Positions 1 through 13,295 of a stretch of 64,000 nucleotides of DNA are shown in pieces. Position numbers and translations under genes: made by a program. Under the pieces are notes generated by a model. It did not search any database and had not been told where the DNA came from. It saw only the letters and a program-made list of their open reading frames with translations. Position 1 is the first letter of the stretch; the number at the start of each line of letters is the position of its first letter. This DNA comes from Ulota crispa (lineage: Eukaryota > Streptophyta > Bryopsida > Orthotrichales > Orthotrichaceae), in contig OY987247.1 of assembly GCA_963920765.1 (NCBI GenBank), positions 20,556,471 to 20,620,470 of the forward strand, in the 5' to 3' direction.

Positions 1-1750
1 GGACTGAATATTATCTCAATTGTTATATATCACTATAAATAAACAATAATGTGTTTAGAGCGCGTACGTTCAGTATGTCTATGTTTAGAATGTTATCTTT
101 AGCGCGTGCATGTTGCATGTCTATAGTAGAATGCGTTAGTACAAGTGTTGTATGTAAGTGTTGTATTTTCTATCCGTGTAACGGAACTCTGAGCAGATGA
201 GAAATATTTCATTTCATCTTCATTGCACCAATCGTTCCACAACCATGGTGTATTGCGTGTAGGTAACTTGGAGACTCCTCTGTTCACACCGCTTGAGTTT
301 GTAACCGCTCATGCTGTACCTTTGTCCTAGTTTTCTAATGCGTCGACAGCCTCGATGAAAAAGGATTTTTTCAAGGTGGTCATGCACAAATTTATAGTAA
401 ATTTGTTTTTTTGCCATATTTGGTACGCAAAGAAATTCACTGTCAACAATCCATGGACGGACTCCTCTTTTGTTACAATGAACTATGGAAATTTCCCTAC
501 ACAAATTTTATGTCATGCACAATGTCAAACTTGTCAAGAGCAATTTATTTTGACCTACAAACCTTTCTTATTATATTGGTAGTTCCTGTCATTTTACTTT
601 GTTACATTTTAAACTTCATGTACTTGTAGAATATAGAACAAAATGACAAATTCCGGAATTGGGCATAACTCAATTGTTTTGAACACAACAGCCATACACG
701 TTTCATAAATGCTGATATAACATTATGATGTTGAATCAACTACAATCTTCATACTTTACTTTTTGTTATCAATTTTCTCAAATGCACGACCGCTTATGAT
801 TTCTTGTTCACTTATCCTTAAGGAACATATTAGTTGCCCTCTCACATGTTTATCACAATTTGTCCAGTAATTGACGTATTACATTTTGGAGATTTAGTCT
901 TTTTGCAAAAGATAAGCTTGAGGTACAACACTGTCATGCATCTCTCAACTTAAATTCCAATACACTCATCATACATCTACAAAGCCACGTCAAAGCTTCC
1001 TCTCCTTAATCATTTCTTAGCCATTTCCCTTACTTCGCCTTGAAGCTCCATTGATTTTGGTGACTACCAAACCCAATCTTCAAATTTCAACGTTCAATAC
1101 CCCATTTGCATCGCCTGCTTCACAATTTTGATTTTAGAAGCTGTATATGCTCCCATTGTAACATATGTTGAAATAGTGATTTCATCATCATTGTTCCATT
1201 ATCCAACATCAAACTTGCATTATCACTCCATCGGTACAAACCCCACTAACCCTGACATTGCTTACTCACTAACTACCTCATCAATATGTCTCTACTAGCT
1301 ACCAAATAAGTGCACATTTTTAAATCACATTTCCTTGCATTAGCAGTTTAATGCATGTCTACAAAATTTTAGTTCTACTGATTGCATTTCACGTGACTCT
1401 AACCATGGGTCAGAATGGACCACATGAAAAGCCTTGCCTTTATGTTGTCATGTATGACTCGTTCCTACAACTTCCAAATGAAGAATGAATCAATGCCCTC
1501 CCTTTCCCTATCAATCCAAAAGATCCCTCCATACACACCATGCGGTAACATCTTGTAATACATGCGATATTCTCAATGTTAATGGTAACACTCATTGTCA
1601 TTCTTAATTCGATTTACATATGTGAAGTAGCAATTCTATTACAAAGTTATCACTTGATACGTAAAAAACTTCATATCATTGTACACTATATCCTCTTTCT
1701 TGCCATTTCTGTCTCATACATCAACACTTTAACACTCCAAGCATTGCTAA
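1..1750. other. AT-rich stretch without a recognisable gene
   Basis: I see only short open frames with no recognisable motif, codon structure or splice pattern. The part nearest position 1750 may still belong to the 3' flank of the decayed CACTA transposase on the minus strand, because that reading frame fades out around 1760. No CACTA-type terminal inverted repeat could be identified here. Confidence 0.5.
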
Positions 1751-1834
1751 GTAACTCTAAGGCCCTCAAAATCTTCATCCCTACCTGGTACAAGCATTTC
1801 AAGATGTGGTCTTGCATATTTTGAGTCCCCTTGT

Positions 1835-2135
1835 CTTCCTCTTACATGTGTTCCACATACCACCTTCCAATCAGCCCCACTTGCTTGACTCTTTTGTACA
1901 TCATCTAAAAAGAAAACCTATTGGCACTGGGTTGGAAAAGCAAATGACAATTCCCCCAAAGGTTCTGAAGCACTAAAATTTGCTAGCGTGAATCCATACC
2001 TGTCCCTAATGACATTAGCGCTTCCTCCACCTTCTGCGGATTTCACCCAAGAACATACTAGCACAATGCAACAATGAGTACGGTAGTCCAATTCTAGTAT
2101 TTCTTGAATTTTACCTAAGAATTCTAAGCTCTCCT
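1835..2135 (-). pseudogene. DUF4216 segment of the CACTA transposase
   Basis: Reverse-strand translation gives a run resembling the C-terminal DUF4216 domain found after DUF4218 in plant tnp2 proteins: KIQEILELDY, then IVLVCSWV, then RDRYGFTLANF, then FPTQCQ, a stop, VFFLDD, and later DWKVV. No start codon precedes it, so a simple ORF scan misses it. One TAG/TAA-type stop interrupts the Q-V-F-F segment. It joins the 2155-2526 segment in the same frame through two further stops, which confirms that both belong to one decayed gene. Confidence 0.8.
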
Positions 2136-2825
2136 AGTACTGATCTAAATAGGCTTAACCTCTTTGTTTCCAGTGAAGCATTAACACAGCAACTCCACTG
2201 TCGCATGTCACTTTCTTTGCTTCTGCGCTTTGAAAGCGCAAATGCATGCCATGAGCATACATTGTCCTATAACTTGTGCCTACTCTCTTTGGGAGTTTGA
2301 TACTCTCCAAAAGATCTTCCCAATTATCACCGTCTCCCTCCTCACCATTCTCAATTTCTATTTGCAGCCAATCATCAAAGTCAAGCATCCTTTGACATGA
2401 ATCTGGATACAGTACAATAGCATTCCTACCATGAATGCTTTGGAAATGGTTGGCATGTCTACTATGCACAGCCATCCTTTCTTGTACCGCTACAATATAC
2501 CTCCTATTTGAACATTCACATAACACTGTATTGTTATTTGTGTATCATTGTAACTATTATTATCATCCAAACTATTCCAATTAAAACACACGGACCTACT
2601 TACATTGGCCAACAGAGGAGGCTACTCATGTGCTTGGAAACTTTTAATTTATGAAGGGAACAATTGTGGTTAGTCACAACCTCCTCGTGCGTTTTGTTAT
2701 AGTTCAATGTACCTATGTAATACCCTTTGACTGTTTCATGAATATCCAATATTTGTACATATTTTTCTTATCTCCTCAAACATAAGTTCTTCATTGTTAC
2801 AATAAGGACAAAAAGTACAAGTTAC

Positions 2826-3380
2826 TTACTCTCTCCATGACTCCAACTTCTCCAAATTTGAAATCACAAAATTGTGCGCCCAACACAAGAATTTGTTAGA
2901 CATAGGGCATTTCAGACCATTTCTTTTTACTTTCTTGTCATTCATCTGTTGTTCCTCTCTGTCATCCCAAATGCGCCAAATTGTACCTTCAAAACTCTGT
3001 GAATATTTGGTACAATATCCAAGTGTCTTTGACATGGCATACCCCTCAGCCATGCTAGCTTCAAGTCTTGCATATGTTCTCACATAATTGTTCAAAATCT
3101 TCATGTACCTCTCAATGGGGTACATTCATTGGCAATGGACTAGGCCACATAAATACATCTCTTCAACTAAATGGATTGTCAAATGAGTCATTACATCCAT
3201 GAAAGAAGGAGGAAATACTTTCTCTAATAAGCAAAGGGTGACGGACGCGTCATTCATATTTGCTTCAATGTTCGTAACTATGATCTCTCTTTTGCAGATC
3301 CATTGAAAAACTCTCCCCAATTTCATGATAGCCTGTCGGACGTCTTCAGTAAGAACGTTCCGCAAAGCTAATGGGAGCAA
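2826..3380 (-). pseudogene. DUF4218 segment of the CACTA transposase
   Basis: Two adjoining frames (3380-3126 and 3125-2826) carry LPLALRNVL, VTLCLLEKVFPPSF, MTHLTIHLVEE, LCGLVHCQ, MYPIERYMK, YVRTYARLEASMAEGY. This is the standard order of DUF4218, which follows the Transposase_21 core in tnp2. A single TGA at 3126-3128 separates them, exactly where relatives have Trp in the CxxRWMYPFER-like motif, so this is a TGG to TGA nonsense change. The exon begins near 3380. Confidence 0.87.
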
Positions 3381-4852
3381 CTACACATACAAACAACATT
3401 GGGAGACTGTCATATGCAACGTTCATAACACCCTTTCATTACTCCCTATCCAAAATCAAATGTATAAAACTATACACAATTGTGAAAGCCTGAATCTTAG
3501 CAAATGACAATGCTACATCTACAACTTTTGACAATTCTCATGGGGATATAGCAGTCCACCTATAAGAATTACTAATACATGTCTAACAATGTCATCACAT
3601 TACAAAGGAGAAATTGGATACGTACCTGCTGAATCATGACATGATAGTCATGTGACTTCACGTAACGTAGCTTCTCCTCCTCTATAAATTAATGTATAGC
3701 TCCAACATAATTCAAGGGAGTCCTCAAAGATTTTAGAGCAACCATGATTGAGTTCTTCTCCTAATTCTTCAAGATGTAAGGAGCATTTGGCAAAGTCACT
3801 TGCCTAATATTAGTTTCACTTGTACTTATTCATAGATCTTGCCATATGCACAAGCTCTCCATGTCTTTGTGACTCCCTACTAAATCATTCATTCCCATAA
3901 TGGTTTTCATTACGTTCTCAGCAATGTTCTTCTCACAATGCATAGGATTGAATAAATGTTTTATCAATAAACTTTGCATTGCATTAACATTTAAAACCAA
4001 GGTCAAATTGTATATTCTTCATAACATTGCACAATCGAAGCGTATCTCGGGTCCTTCAGAACCATCTTCCACTTAAAAAATCACATGTACATGACAAATC
4101 TCACAATTCCTTGTTGCAATCACACCAACAGAGAAGTATTCAAGTGTGCGTTTTAACAGATTCTTGTGCTGTAACAATGTTCCTTCTTTGGGAAGGAGAA
4201 TGCCAAGTGCTTTGATATTCTAAAAAATGTACTACTAGGACATTGTCTTACTCATCCTCATTATTAAAGATCCCACAGAAACATGACTACATACATTTGA
4301 CACGGCATGCATGTACCGTACTTATACACAGCAATGTACTGAAGAATAGTTTACATAGTCACAAACAATAGAATTATGATAAATACTATCCTATGCACTT
4401 ACTCATCTTTTGATTTCATATCCACAATAAAGAATAAGACGCATTTACGTGCATCTTTCCAAACAATAACTAGTGGTAACCCATACTATAAGTTCAAGTT
4501 ACTCATTTTCAATTTTTTTACAATCATCGTTTCAATCGACTGTAATAATGTAAACTTCAACAAAATTGCATTACATATTACCAATAGGCTACTACCTCCA
4601 TAAATCCTATTCAGTTAACTATTATATAGTTCAGTAGTAAGTTTTGAAGTTTTTGGTTAAAATATAAAATTCCAGCCCTCTCATCTGATTATTCACTCTA
4701 CCAAAGCATTGTGTACAGCATATGTAACAACAAGAGAAAATCCAAACTACACAATTCTCATCGGTGACTAGATACAAATGCTCCTAACCATGTTTATATT
4801 GATTAGAACAAGAAATTTGACATATTTGAATTCAAATGTCTTTCAATCTTAC

Positions 4853-5599
4853 CTCCCAATAAGGCAAATCATATAATGCAAATCGACGTTTGACTCCGTG
4901 CTCATGCACTGGATCATTTTTTGCACCACGCCTTCCCCCCCTTACAATGAATGTCTCATGTTCTTTGCCGTGGTTTTTCATTTTAGTTCCACTTATCCTA
5001 CTAGGAGCAATTTTGATTTCCACTTGTCCATTAAAATTAAGGTTTGCACGATATGGGTGGGAACTTTGGGTCCATCTCCTACTGCCTGAGTATATCATCT
5101 TCCTTCCCTTTGCACGCCGTTGGGTATCCATGTTATTCCCTAATGCAGCGCATCTAGCATCTGTTTCCGGACCACACACTGTGCACGCTTTGTACCCATG
5201 GGTACATAAACCAAAAATCAAACCATAAGCTGGATAATTTGATATTGTCCACAGAAGAATAGACAAGAGTGTGAAGTGTCTTGAACTAGCTGGTTTTGAA
5301 AAAATTTGTGATATCACTCCCCTCCATAGCCTCCATAATTCCTTTATTAAAGGACTAATGAAAACATCTATATTTTCATTAGTTGGTGACAATTTGCCAG
5401 AAATTAGTATACTCAGCTGAATGAAGAATTTTTTTTTAACCAAGTATGGTGGGAGATTGTAAATAATAATTAAAATGGACCAAGTGGAATGACTTGTACT
5501 ACTGTGGGAGAAAGGATTGACACCATCTAGTGACAACCCAAATCTAAGGTTCCTAGCCTTTTCTCCAAAACTAGGGTCAATCTCCTTGTGCACATGCCT
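4853..5599 (-). pseudogene. Transposase_21 catalytic-core segment of tnp2
   Basis: The open frame contains RNLRFGLSLDGVNPFSHSS, STWSILIIIYNLPPYL, ISGKLSPTNENIDVFISPLI, LLWTISNYPAYGLI, THGYKACTVCG and LYDLPYW. These are the hallmark blocks of the CACTA tnp2 core. The Asp in SLDG and the CxxC of CTVCG are retained. The frame ends at a good donor, GAG|GTAAGA (GT at 4852-4851), after DLPYWE. Relatives continue here into the RHNLDVMH block, which in this window lies near 3940. Upstream it is cut off by TAG at 5600-5602, replacing the Trp of the family's AWKHFD-like block. Confidence 0.88.
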
Positions 5600-6599
5600 C
5601 TAAGCTGGATTATCCACAATAGACTTCATTACAAAAGTGTTAGTGTTGGGATGATCTGAGTAGAAATGCAGCAATGTAGCTATAGCTAGTGAACAATACA
5701 TGCGGAGCAATCGTGGGATTAGAGGAAAATGACAAATTACTCTTGCAGGAACAACATCTGACCCTTCAATGTACCTAGACTTTCTACAACCAACATTTGG
5801 ACATTGTTGTAGATTCTCCTTGTCACCATAGAAAAGCACACAGCCATCAACGCAAGCATGAACAACATCATAGTTAAGTCCCAATTTTTTTAGATTTTTC
5901 TAGCCTCATAGTGACTTCTAGAAAGACGATTATTTGACAGGAACAATACCTTTGACATATACTTGAACAATTCATCAACAAAAGTATTGCTCACACCGTG
6001 AATAACTGCTATGTTGATCAAGACAATAGTAGCTAAAATGATGCTCACTTTCACGCCTTCATAGACTAGTTGCGTGGCTTCCTCGTACAGTGAGTCTATT
6101 CTGTTATTTCCATCTTCTATTCCTTCATCCTCTGCATCTTTGATTTGCATGTTGTTGCTATCCTCCCGCAATTGGTCTTTGACGTCAAGTGCATTGAATA
6201 GCTGCCGTTGGACATTGTGAAATGGATCTAATTGCTCAACGTATTCACTTTGAAGATCTGAGTTGTCAAAAACATTGGTGTCCGGTATTTCTTCACTTGA
6301 TGCGTCCACCCAAATACCTTTGTCTAGGTATCCGCACTGTGGATCCCCTCCTAGCATTGACTGCATCAAGTAAGGATTCCTTCCGTTTGTTTGCAAATGC
6401 TCACAAATAGACTTTGGAGTGTATTGTTTGCCACCATGGCATTATTTGCATGGGCATCGATAGGATGCAAGTCCATGAGATTTTGCCATCCTCTGCTCGG
6501 TTTCCAATATCTAGTCCTCTTTGGAGACATGTATAGCATCCCCGCCCGGCATATTTGAATTGTTGTACTACACAAGACACAAAATATCATTCAAATTAG

Positions 6600-8280
6600 A
6601 TTTCCATTTGGGATTCTTCTTTTGCACATTCAACTAATAACACGAAAGACATGTGCTATGAAATTTCACTTTGACATTCCAATAGAACGTACTAAGATAT
6701 AATTGCACTAACTTTGACAATTTTTGGAATATGTGTTAGTGCTTGCGCTATTTGTCTTGTATAGTGAATTAGAAATGAGGAAGAAGGACCTTTATAGAAG
6801 AATACAAATAAACATCGACAATTTCATTTTACATTGTAATAATTTCAAGAATATACATGCAATTCCATACTTTTGAAAATGGACTTTTCCTAAAGGATTA
6901 ATTGTATCATTGTTTTTAAAAATGAAAATGGAATATATGAATTTTATGTGCCTCAACAATCATTTAGTGCAAAGACATTGCTTTCTCCCACACTCCCATT
7001 TCTGAAATTTTATTACTATTTCTTCAAGCACAACCTCTAATTATGACATACATTTTAAAATTTTGGCATTAATCTGCCAATGCTGTCTACACATATTATG
7101 CAATAAGGAATTCATCTTACATCAAGCAGACCAAACATACTTTGTACATGTTCATTTTTTATATAAGGATGTCCTAATTTTTCAATGTCAATTTTGACAT
7201 TGAGTTCTTTGGACTCACCTCAATCTATAATACAACGTTCACTAAGATCATAAAATATCTCTCACGTGACTATATGAATTCCATCATACGTAATTCACAT
7301 ACAGTTTTTGTCAGTGTTCTCTGACATAATAGGTTTCAATTTATCTTCAATTATGTATTTCTTGTGGTTTATTATTTTTTTAAAGTGGGGTTTCCTTGTG
7401 ATTTGATTGTATTGTAATTTGACGTCCACATCCTTACAGTCACAAAATTTGCTGTCTACGTAACAGCATAAATCATATAAAATTACAAAGGACCAACAAT
7501 TGCAATGAACAACTATTTCATTTCCTGAACTGATGGGTACATAGGAATGCAGATCTCTAAACGTCTTACAACAGTATTTTGTGGAATGTTCACACAAAAT
7601 TTCAAAGTATCTATCTAGGATCAAACTTCAAGCATAGAAAGTAATTGAAAATATGAACTTTTAAACACCCTCCAAAGATATGGCTTAGTAAAAACAATCA
7701 AGTACGACGTGAATGTTACAGTGCAAGAGTAACAGTCACACATGAGAAACACATACTTAAACAACAAATTATAAAATTATTATTCAAATAGTTTCAAAGT
7801 CACTTGGTCGTTTGGACTCAAGAATATGTGTCTTTACCTATATACTTCACATTTCATATTCCATACCTTATTCACACTTGCAAGTGGTAATTGTCATGAG
7901 AATAAAATAACATGGATGAATGACTATGTAGGAATAGTATTCTGTCTTTATCTAAGTTAGGTTCCACATGAAATGAGATACATATGAAATGTATGTTCAA
8001 TAGCATGATCTCATTGCTCATAGGAAGAAGACATGCTTCTTAGTTGTAACGTACTCAGAACGGTTGAGGGAAGACCAAGTACGATCCCACCAAACATAGA
8101 AATTGACATGATGTTTAAGACTTATCTAAATGCTCTTAAGATTCACTAACATGTGTCTATAACACATCTCGTCAGGAATGATTACCTACAGGGAACCCTT
8201 ACTCTCAATTTTACTCTTTGTAATCATGATCTTCAAATGTCATTGCGTAACTATTGTATTACAATTACTGACCGCCAAAG
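6600..8280. other. Spacer between two divergent transposon ORFs
   Basis: About 1.7 kb of AT-rich DNA separates the 5' end of the minus-strand tnp2 relic from the ATG at 8281 on the plus strand. A 109-codon minus-strand frame at 7295-7624 is Cys/Tyr-rich but matches nothing I recognise. If the two flanking reading frames belong to one element, this would hold their promoters. No clear TATA pair or tandem repeat was recognised. Confidence 0.4.
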
Positions 8281-8787
8281 ATGAACTCCACCATGAATGT
8301 AGAGAACGCAGACGTTCACGTCAATGAGTATGAGGGACTAAAGAACCATAGAAAGAGAAGCCTACGTGATGTTGTGCAGAAGAACTTACTTGCAGCTAGT
8401 TTTGTTGAGGCCGCCGCGCTTGGATCTCTTTTCTTTGGCGGAATGAACTTTGGTATTGTTGTAACCAAGAAGACGTTGTGGCAAGGACAAATACAAGTGG
8501 CGTGTGAACCAGATCCAAACTCAATTGCAATTTGCAAAACAAGGCGTAACAAACCAGCGACAATTGCGAAGCATATCGAAGAGCATACAACACCAAAACC
8601 TCATTGTTGGACTCAAGTTACTTTGATTGCTCATACAACAAATCATTATAGGGTATTGCTGGTACTGAGGAGTTTTCATTTTTTGCTTCAAAGTGCTTTA
8701 GTGCAAGGAAAAAAATGTGTCCGTTGTTCGTTTGTTATTGTGTGTTTTGTCTTTCTTTCTTTTGCGTTGTTGCAAATATTTCTCTAA
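8281..8787 (+). CDS. Hypothetical protein, possible first exon of a transposon accessory gene
   Basis: An ATG opens a 168-codon frame. The first ~120 residues look protein-like (DVVQKNLLAASFVEAAALGS, then EEHTTPKPHCWTQV), while the last ~40 residues are hydrophobic and look like read-through into an intron. I recognise no domain. It is the first plausible coding piece downstream of the divergent spacer and has the same orientation as the exon-like pieces from 9.7 to 15.5 kb. It may therefore be their N-terminal exon, but splice joining could not be proven. Confidence 0.35.
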   Translation: MNSTMNVENADVHVNEYEGLKNHRKRSLRDVVQKNLLAASFVEAAALGSLFFGGMNFGIVVTKKTLWQGQIQVACEPDPNSIAICKTRRNKPATIAKHIEEHTTPKPHCWTQVTLIAHTTNHYRVLLVLRSFHFLLQSALVQGKKCVRCSFVIVCFVFLSFALLQIFL

Positions 8788-9749
8788 CTTCACTGGCTAT
8801 GGAAGAACAAGGACGTCCAAAATAAGAATGATGACTGTAAAGTGACTTTTCTCATGTTTAGAAACCTTGAATCTTGGTGTGGAAGTTCCTTTTTGGTTAA
8901 TGTTTGTGATGAAAAGAATTGTGGTTTAGAATAGAATAAGCAAAAAGTAAGATTGACGGACACTTCATTACTTTGACGATTAATTTTTGTGGTGAAAAGG
9001 TATGACAGCTGTACAATTGTATTTTTAGAGTGCGTGCAGAAGTCTTTGTGAAGTCGTATCTGCTGTTACAGAACGTATATTGAAGTGGCTAACATTGTAG
9101 CGGAGAGCGTGGTTGAGGAACGCAATCCTAACAAATTTCTATGTTGAGAGTCGTTATGCAAAGACAATTGGTCACTCAAAGTATGGCATTCAATGGCTAA
9201 ACTTTTCCTTAGCATTTTCCCCCTAGAAGTTTCTTGTCTTCTTGATAATTCAAACATAGCCCTCTTCCATACACTATGCACTCATTTGGAACTAAGTGTT
9301 ATGTTTTCTAGATATTCTCAACCCTTTTTTTTTTGGATATGTACTAACACTACTTATGAACTACATTATGTGGTGTATGAGCTAAACAAAGCGTGCTTCA
9401 CTTTGAGAACATAATAGATTGAATAGGACTTCTGGATTGGTAAAGATGAGATGTTTTGGTTACACTCGGTTTAGAATGGTTTGAAAGCTATATTAGTTTA
9501 TCATACATTGCATTGGATAATTGACTGAAATAATTTGGCATGACAATGCTTGTTGTATTTTACTTTGCAACTTGCTGCCATATAGCTAGGATGAATGATT
9601 TGAATTTAGAACTGTGTCTTGGTTTAAAATTATAGCTAAAACTAATTCCACGATGCAATTATTCGTATTTTATTTCTTATTTTGTGATATTTGTACAGTA
9701 GGTCACGGAAAGTTTTGTTGATTGGCCACAAAGACCTTCTCAAGCAAAG

Positions 9750-10196
9750 ATGAAGCACTCCAAATTTGCTTCAACATTGAAGCAAGGTCAAAATTCAAAA
9801 GAAATTGATGAAGGTAGCCAACAAGGTGAACTTCATGATGTAGACACTACAGACACAACTGGGAGGGGGAAATTTGCTGATCAAGAAATGCGACCCCAGT
9901 TACAAGCGGAGGATACTGCAAAAATGGCAGACACAAGACCATACCATTGCTACAATGGTTGTCCATGGCCTATGGAGGGAGGGTATGTCAAAGGGAGCGG
10001 AATTAGGAGATCACCAAACCACTAGATAGAGAATTACAATGCAAGGTATGGTCCATCTCTACTTGACCCATACGCCTCTGCATATCAACCGCCATGGTCT
10101 ATTCTATTGTATGAAGAAGGGCGTGCTTACAAGAATCGTCCAAGTAGTTACAACAATCAAGGCAGATACTTCAAGAGCAGACCACCATACATCAAC
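9750..10196 (+). pseudogene. Exon-like remnant, Tyr/Pro-rich protein of transposon accessory gene
   Basis: The frame from 9750 runs to a TAG at 10023-10025, then continues in the same frame to a TAA at about 10196. The second half is Tyr/Pro-rich (YGPSLLDPYASAYQPPW, then YNNQGRYFKSRPPY). It overlaps nothing better on either strand. Composition suggests an unstructured or nucleic-acid-associated region, but no family is recognised. The single in-frame stop points to decay. It lies between the 8281 frame and the exon at 12.2 kb, all on the plus strand. Confidence 0.4.
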
Positions 10197-11102
10197 TAAA
10201 GAGGTACAACATTCATGTACATTATGTTATGACTGCGTTGATTGAGATGCTGAATTTATTGTCGTCTTTGAACTTAAACAAGAAATGGTGTTTAACAGTT
10301 GCACTTACTATGTACATAATGTCATCTCTCAAGTCATGAATTGTTTACAATAATGTGTGGTAGAAAGGAATAATGATACGGGATAAGCACTGAGAAGTAG
10401 AAAGGACAAATTGAAATTCCCTGAACTAGTTGCGTGTAGCAAAGTTGGGGCTGAAACATTTAGAGTTTTGTATAGTTGCTTTGTAATTTAAATCTATAGT
10501 CAAGAGTGAAGAGTAGTGCAAATAGTTTTTTCACTAGTCACAGATGAACTCATTCCTTTCAATTTAGCATGCCAATGGAGTATCCTGAGAATTGAGATGC
10601 CAAGGTTGTATTGATAATGTACTTTTATGCCGTCAAAGAATTTGAAGTGTGTATGTGAGGTGAACCTCTTGAAATCTAAGAAGAGATTGAACTTAAAATA
10701 TTGAAGAGCATTCCTCAATGAACATAACTACAATGTCATGTTCAAGACATGGCTCTATGTGGATTTTATTTAGGAAAAAACATGGACAAAAATCATGTAA
10801 ACATAGTTTTCAATAACAAGTTGTGAGTATTATATGTTTGGGAATTGGTCAAATTTTATGTAACACATCAAAGTTCAACTTAAAAGGTCCATTACTGCTA
10901 GAGGAATGTCAAAGCTTGTCAATACGGATCCTGCCGCAAACAATATTTATTCAGTAATTACAATTACAAGGTTTAACTTCATCATTGTTAACGCAATGCA
11001 CACCTTCATAGTACAAGAATAGAATATTGCTCAATATTATACCAATTCTAGTATCCAAGTTTTTCTAAGTTTGCTTACATTTCAATAGATTGTAACTCCC
11101 TT

Positions 11103-11462
11103 TTGTCACTTGTCTTAGTCAAACTGTGGTATCTCATATTGTTGGACTCCTTCGATTCATTAACATTGTATGAAGAACCCAACGTAGAGCAGGAGCAAGA
11201 GTCAAAAGCATATCCTTTTGAGCAGTACGATTTAGGGCTCCATCAATATTTGGAAGATTTTGTTTTTTTGCACATGGAGCACATGGGTAATTTTGAGTTA
11301 GGTCACTTTTGCTTTGTGGACCTCATGATTGCAACTTTGGTCAATGATTATCACAGTAATTTATATGCAATGTCCTTGTTCTACTATGGAGATTACCCAT
11401 TTGACAATTATGAGATTGAGTATGAAAACTGGTTGTTCCATCAGGTGTTTAATTTTATGTAA
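11103..11462 (+). CDS. Hypothetical acidic Tyr-rich ORF
   Basis: A 119-codon frame. From about residue 20 it reads LYEEPNVEQEQESKAYPFEQ and later HMGNFELGHFCFVDLM and YYGDYPFDNYEIEYENW. The acidic, aromatic-rich composition is unlike the AT-driven Lys/Ile/Phe frames of the surrounding non-coding DNA. The first ~18 residues may be intron read-through. No family is recognised. It may be one more exon of the decayed plus-strand transposon gene. Confidence 0.3.
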   Translation: MSLVLVKLWYLILLDSFDSLTLYEEPNVEQEQESKAYPFEQYDLGLHQYLEDFVFLHMEHMGNFELGHFCFVDLMIATLVNDYHSNLYAMSLFYYGDYPFDNYEIEYENWLFHQVFNFM

Positions 11463-12199
11463 TAGACGTTTGAGATTATATTGCAAGACTTGTAGAAGTA
11501 TCTGCATTTATGGCTATTTCATCAATACTATCAAGTTCTACACAAGGAGCTAGACATTCTTTTATAGCATTTTGTGTGTTCATACAAAGGAATTGTGTAA
11601 CACTATCAATATATTGTTTTATTAGTCATGAACACCGAAATGCACTATGTTTCCTTGATTGCATATTGGCCAATGAGAAAAACATTGAATTATTATAAAT
11701 ATTCATTTGAAAACAAACTGCAAGTACTATGTTAGAAAGGGCAAATTATGGAGCATCAGTGAGTTGTTTTTGCAACAAAATGCAATTAGTAGCTATTATT
11801 CAAAACAAGATTGTACAGGGTTCTTCATATATAGGTATTTATAACATGTTTCTACAAAAATTGACACTTTCATAATCTGCTGTGATGTCACATGTCCTGT
11901 AACGTACTTTGTCAATATTAACTTAAGCACTTATGTGTATTCTTGTCTATTTAAAGATGTTTGTTCTCATTGACTACACACAAACTTGTACTATAAGTAG
12001 TTCTTTGTTAAATCTCTATTTCTCCCATTCAAAAATAGTTCCCTGTGCATCTGTTATGTACAGATGCATATTCCTATGACAAGCGTGATAGAGAGCTTGT
12101 TAACAAACGACAGCATGAAGATTGTCTACGGGACTCGCACAGACGACCTCATCGTTGACCGCCACTAGGAATAGGAGACTCTATTGCTGGAACGTCTAC

Positions 12200-12750
12200 A
12201 ACACCATCAAACATTCATGTCAAACAAAACATTAGTCGTCCAGAAAAGCTCTGTTTTGGTTTCATTAGGTAATGTGAGAGATGTTCCTTTGGCAAATGAT
12301 GAGCCCCGGCAACCTCTTCACTTGAACAGTCTCGAGAACCCCACGGGGGCAATGTTGACGTTCTTCCAAAAGGACATTGTAGCTTTTACAAAGGACATGA
12401 ATTCCATTCATGGTTGGGAGAAGCAAACTCAGGAAGCAAGAGACAGGCTAACAAATAGATTGCTACATAAGTATCAATTCTACGAGGAAACCACCAAGCT
12501 CAACAATAGCTGGTTGAAAAAAGAAGCTGGAAGAGCGTTAACTTGTCATTGCTTTTTGGTGAACCAAGGTATAGACGCAGGTGAATCCAGACCTTTAGAA
12601 TTACCAAAAGAAATCTGGAATGAGATGGTAGAGCTAAGGAAGACAATGGTGGCGCAAGAGAGGTTTGCCAAAATGGCAAGTATTGCAAGAGGACAAGGTT
12701 GTGAAAACACAACAAAGAAAGCTCTATTGAAGAAGCTAACAGTGGAAATG
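12200..12750 (+). pseudogene. Transposase_24-like exon of a CACTA accessory protein
   Basis: The frame ends at a good donor, GAA ATG|GTAAGC, near 12750. The last ~60 residues contain ELPKEIWNEMVELRKTM, then FAKMASIARGQG and ENTTKKALLKKL. This resembles the Transposase_24 (Ptta/En/Spm) pattern of a W..LV..R segment followed by K/R-N-rich helices, but the family match is weak and from memory. The stretch RDRLTNRLLHKYQFYEE supports a helical protein. An upstream frame at 12061-12160 (YSYDKRDRELVNKRQHEDC) is coding-like in another phase, so a frameshift near 12190-12250 is likely. Confidence 0.45.
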
Positions 12751-13295
12751 GTAAGCCTATTGTCTCATACGCGATTTTGTATTATTACTCAGTAGGTTTA
12801 GCCTTTGCACCTAGTGATTAAGAATTGTTATTGTCAAAAATAACGGCACGGAACAGTTCCTTGTCATATTCATTGAATTGGGATACAGTGATATAATGGA
12901 AAATTTGCAATTTTGGTTTTTCTAGAACATATTAAACAATTCCATTTACAAAACTTATAAACAAAATGTTTGAGAATGTGAGGTTTTCCCTATTTAATGA
13001 GTATGGCATTATTAATAATTGGAACAAAAATGCATGGAGCAATCCAACCAACTTTTTTTAGTAACTTTGGCAATTTAATATTATAATTATAGCCTTATTG
13101 CTCGTTTGTGTACCGTATGTGATAGTCCCTGTCTTAATTGACATAAGTGTTACCGTACTTAGCATTCTCCAATCAGATTATCCAAAAATCAGTCTTATAT
13201 ATATATAGAAATGATCCGGTTCACCTAATGTGTATATTTATATACTTTTTCTAACGGTGCTTCTTGTATAAATTGAACTTGCTGCATGATTTTAG

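Larger units (their letters stand above)
1760..6590 (-). pseudogene. CACTA (En/Spm) transposase, tnp2-type, decayed
   Basis: This is the relic of the main transposase of a CACTA-superfamily cut-and-paste DNA transposon. Read 5' to 3' on the minus strand, the domains follow the normal tnp2 order. First is an N-terminal part ending in a LxYE...SRSHYEARK stretch (6396-5890). Then come a Cys-containing HACVDGC segment (5884-5600), the Transposase_21 core with LSLDGVNPF (5599-4853) and MHCEKN (about 3940). SHDYHVM (about 3640), DUF4218 (3380-2826), a linker with MYAHG and CDSGVA (2526-2155) and DUF4216 (2135-1835) follow. It is dead: a conserved Trp codon has become TAG at 5600-5602, another has become TGA at 3126-3128, an A-run near 5885 shifts the frame, and more stops lie at 3700-3760 and 2110-2150. 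At least two introns seem genuine, with donors GAG|GTAAGA at 4853/4852 and CAG|GTACGT near 3625. Terminal repeats were not found, so the element's limits are unknown. Confidence 0.88.

Noticed and set aside
4890..5228. 112-codon plus-strand frame
   Set aside because: Antisense shadow of the Transposase_21 core, which carries many conserved blocks on the minus strand.
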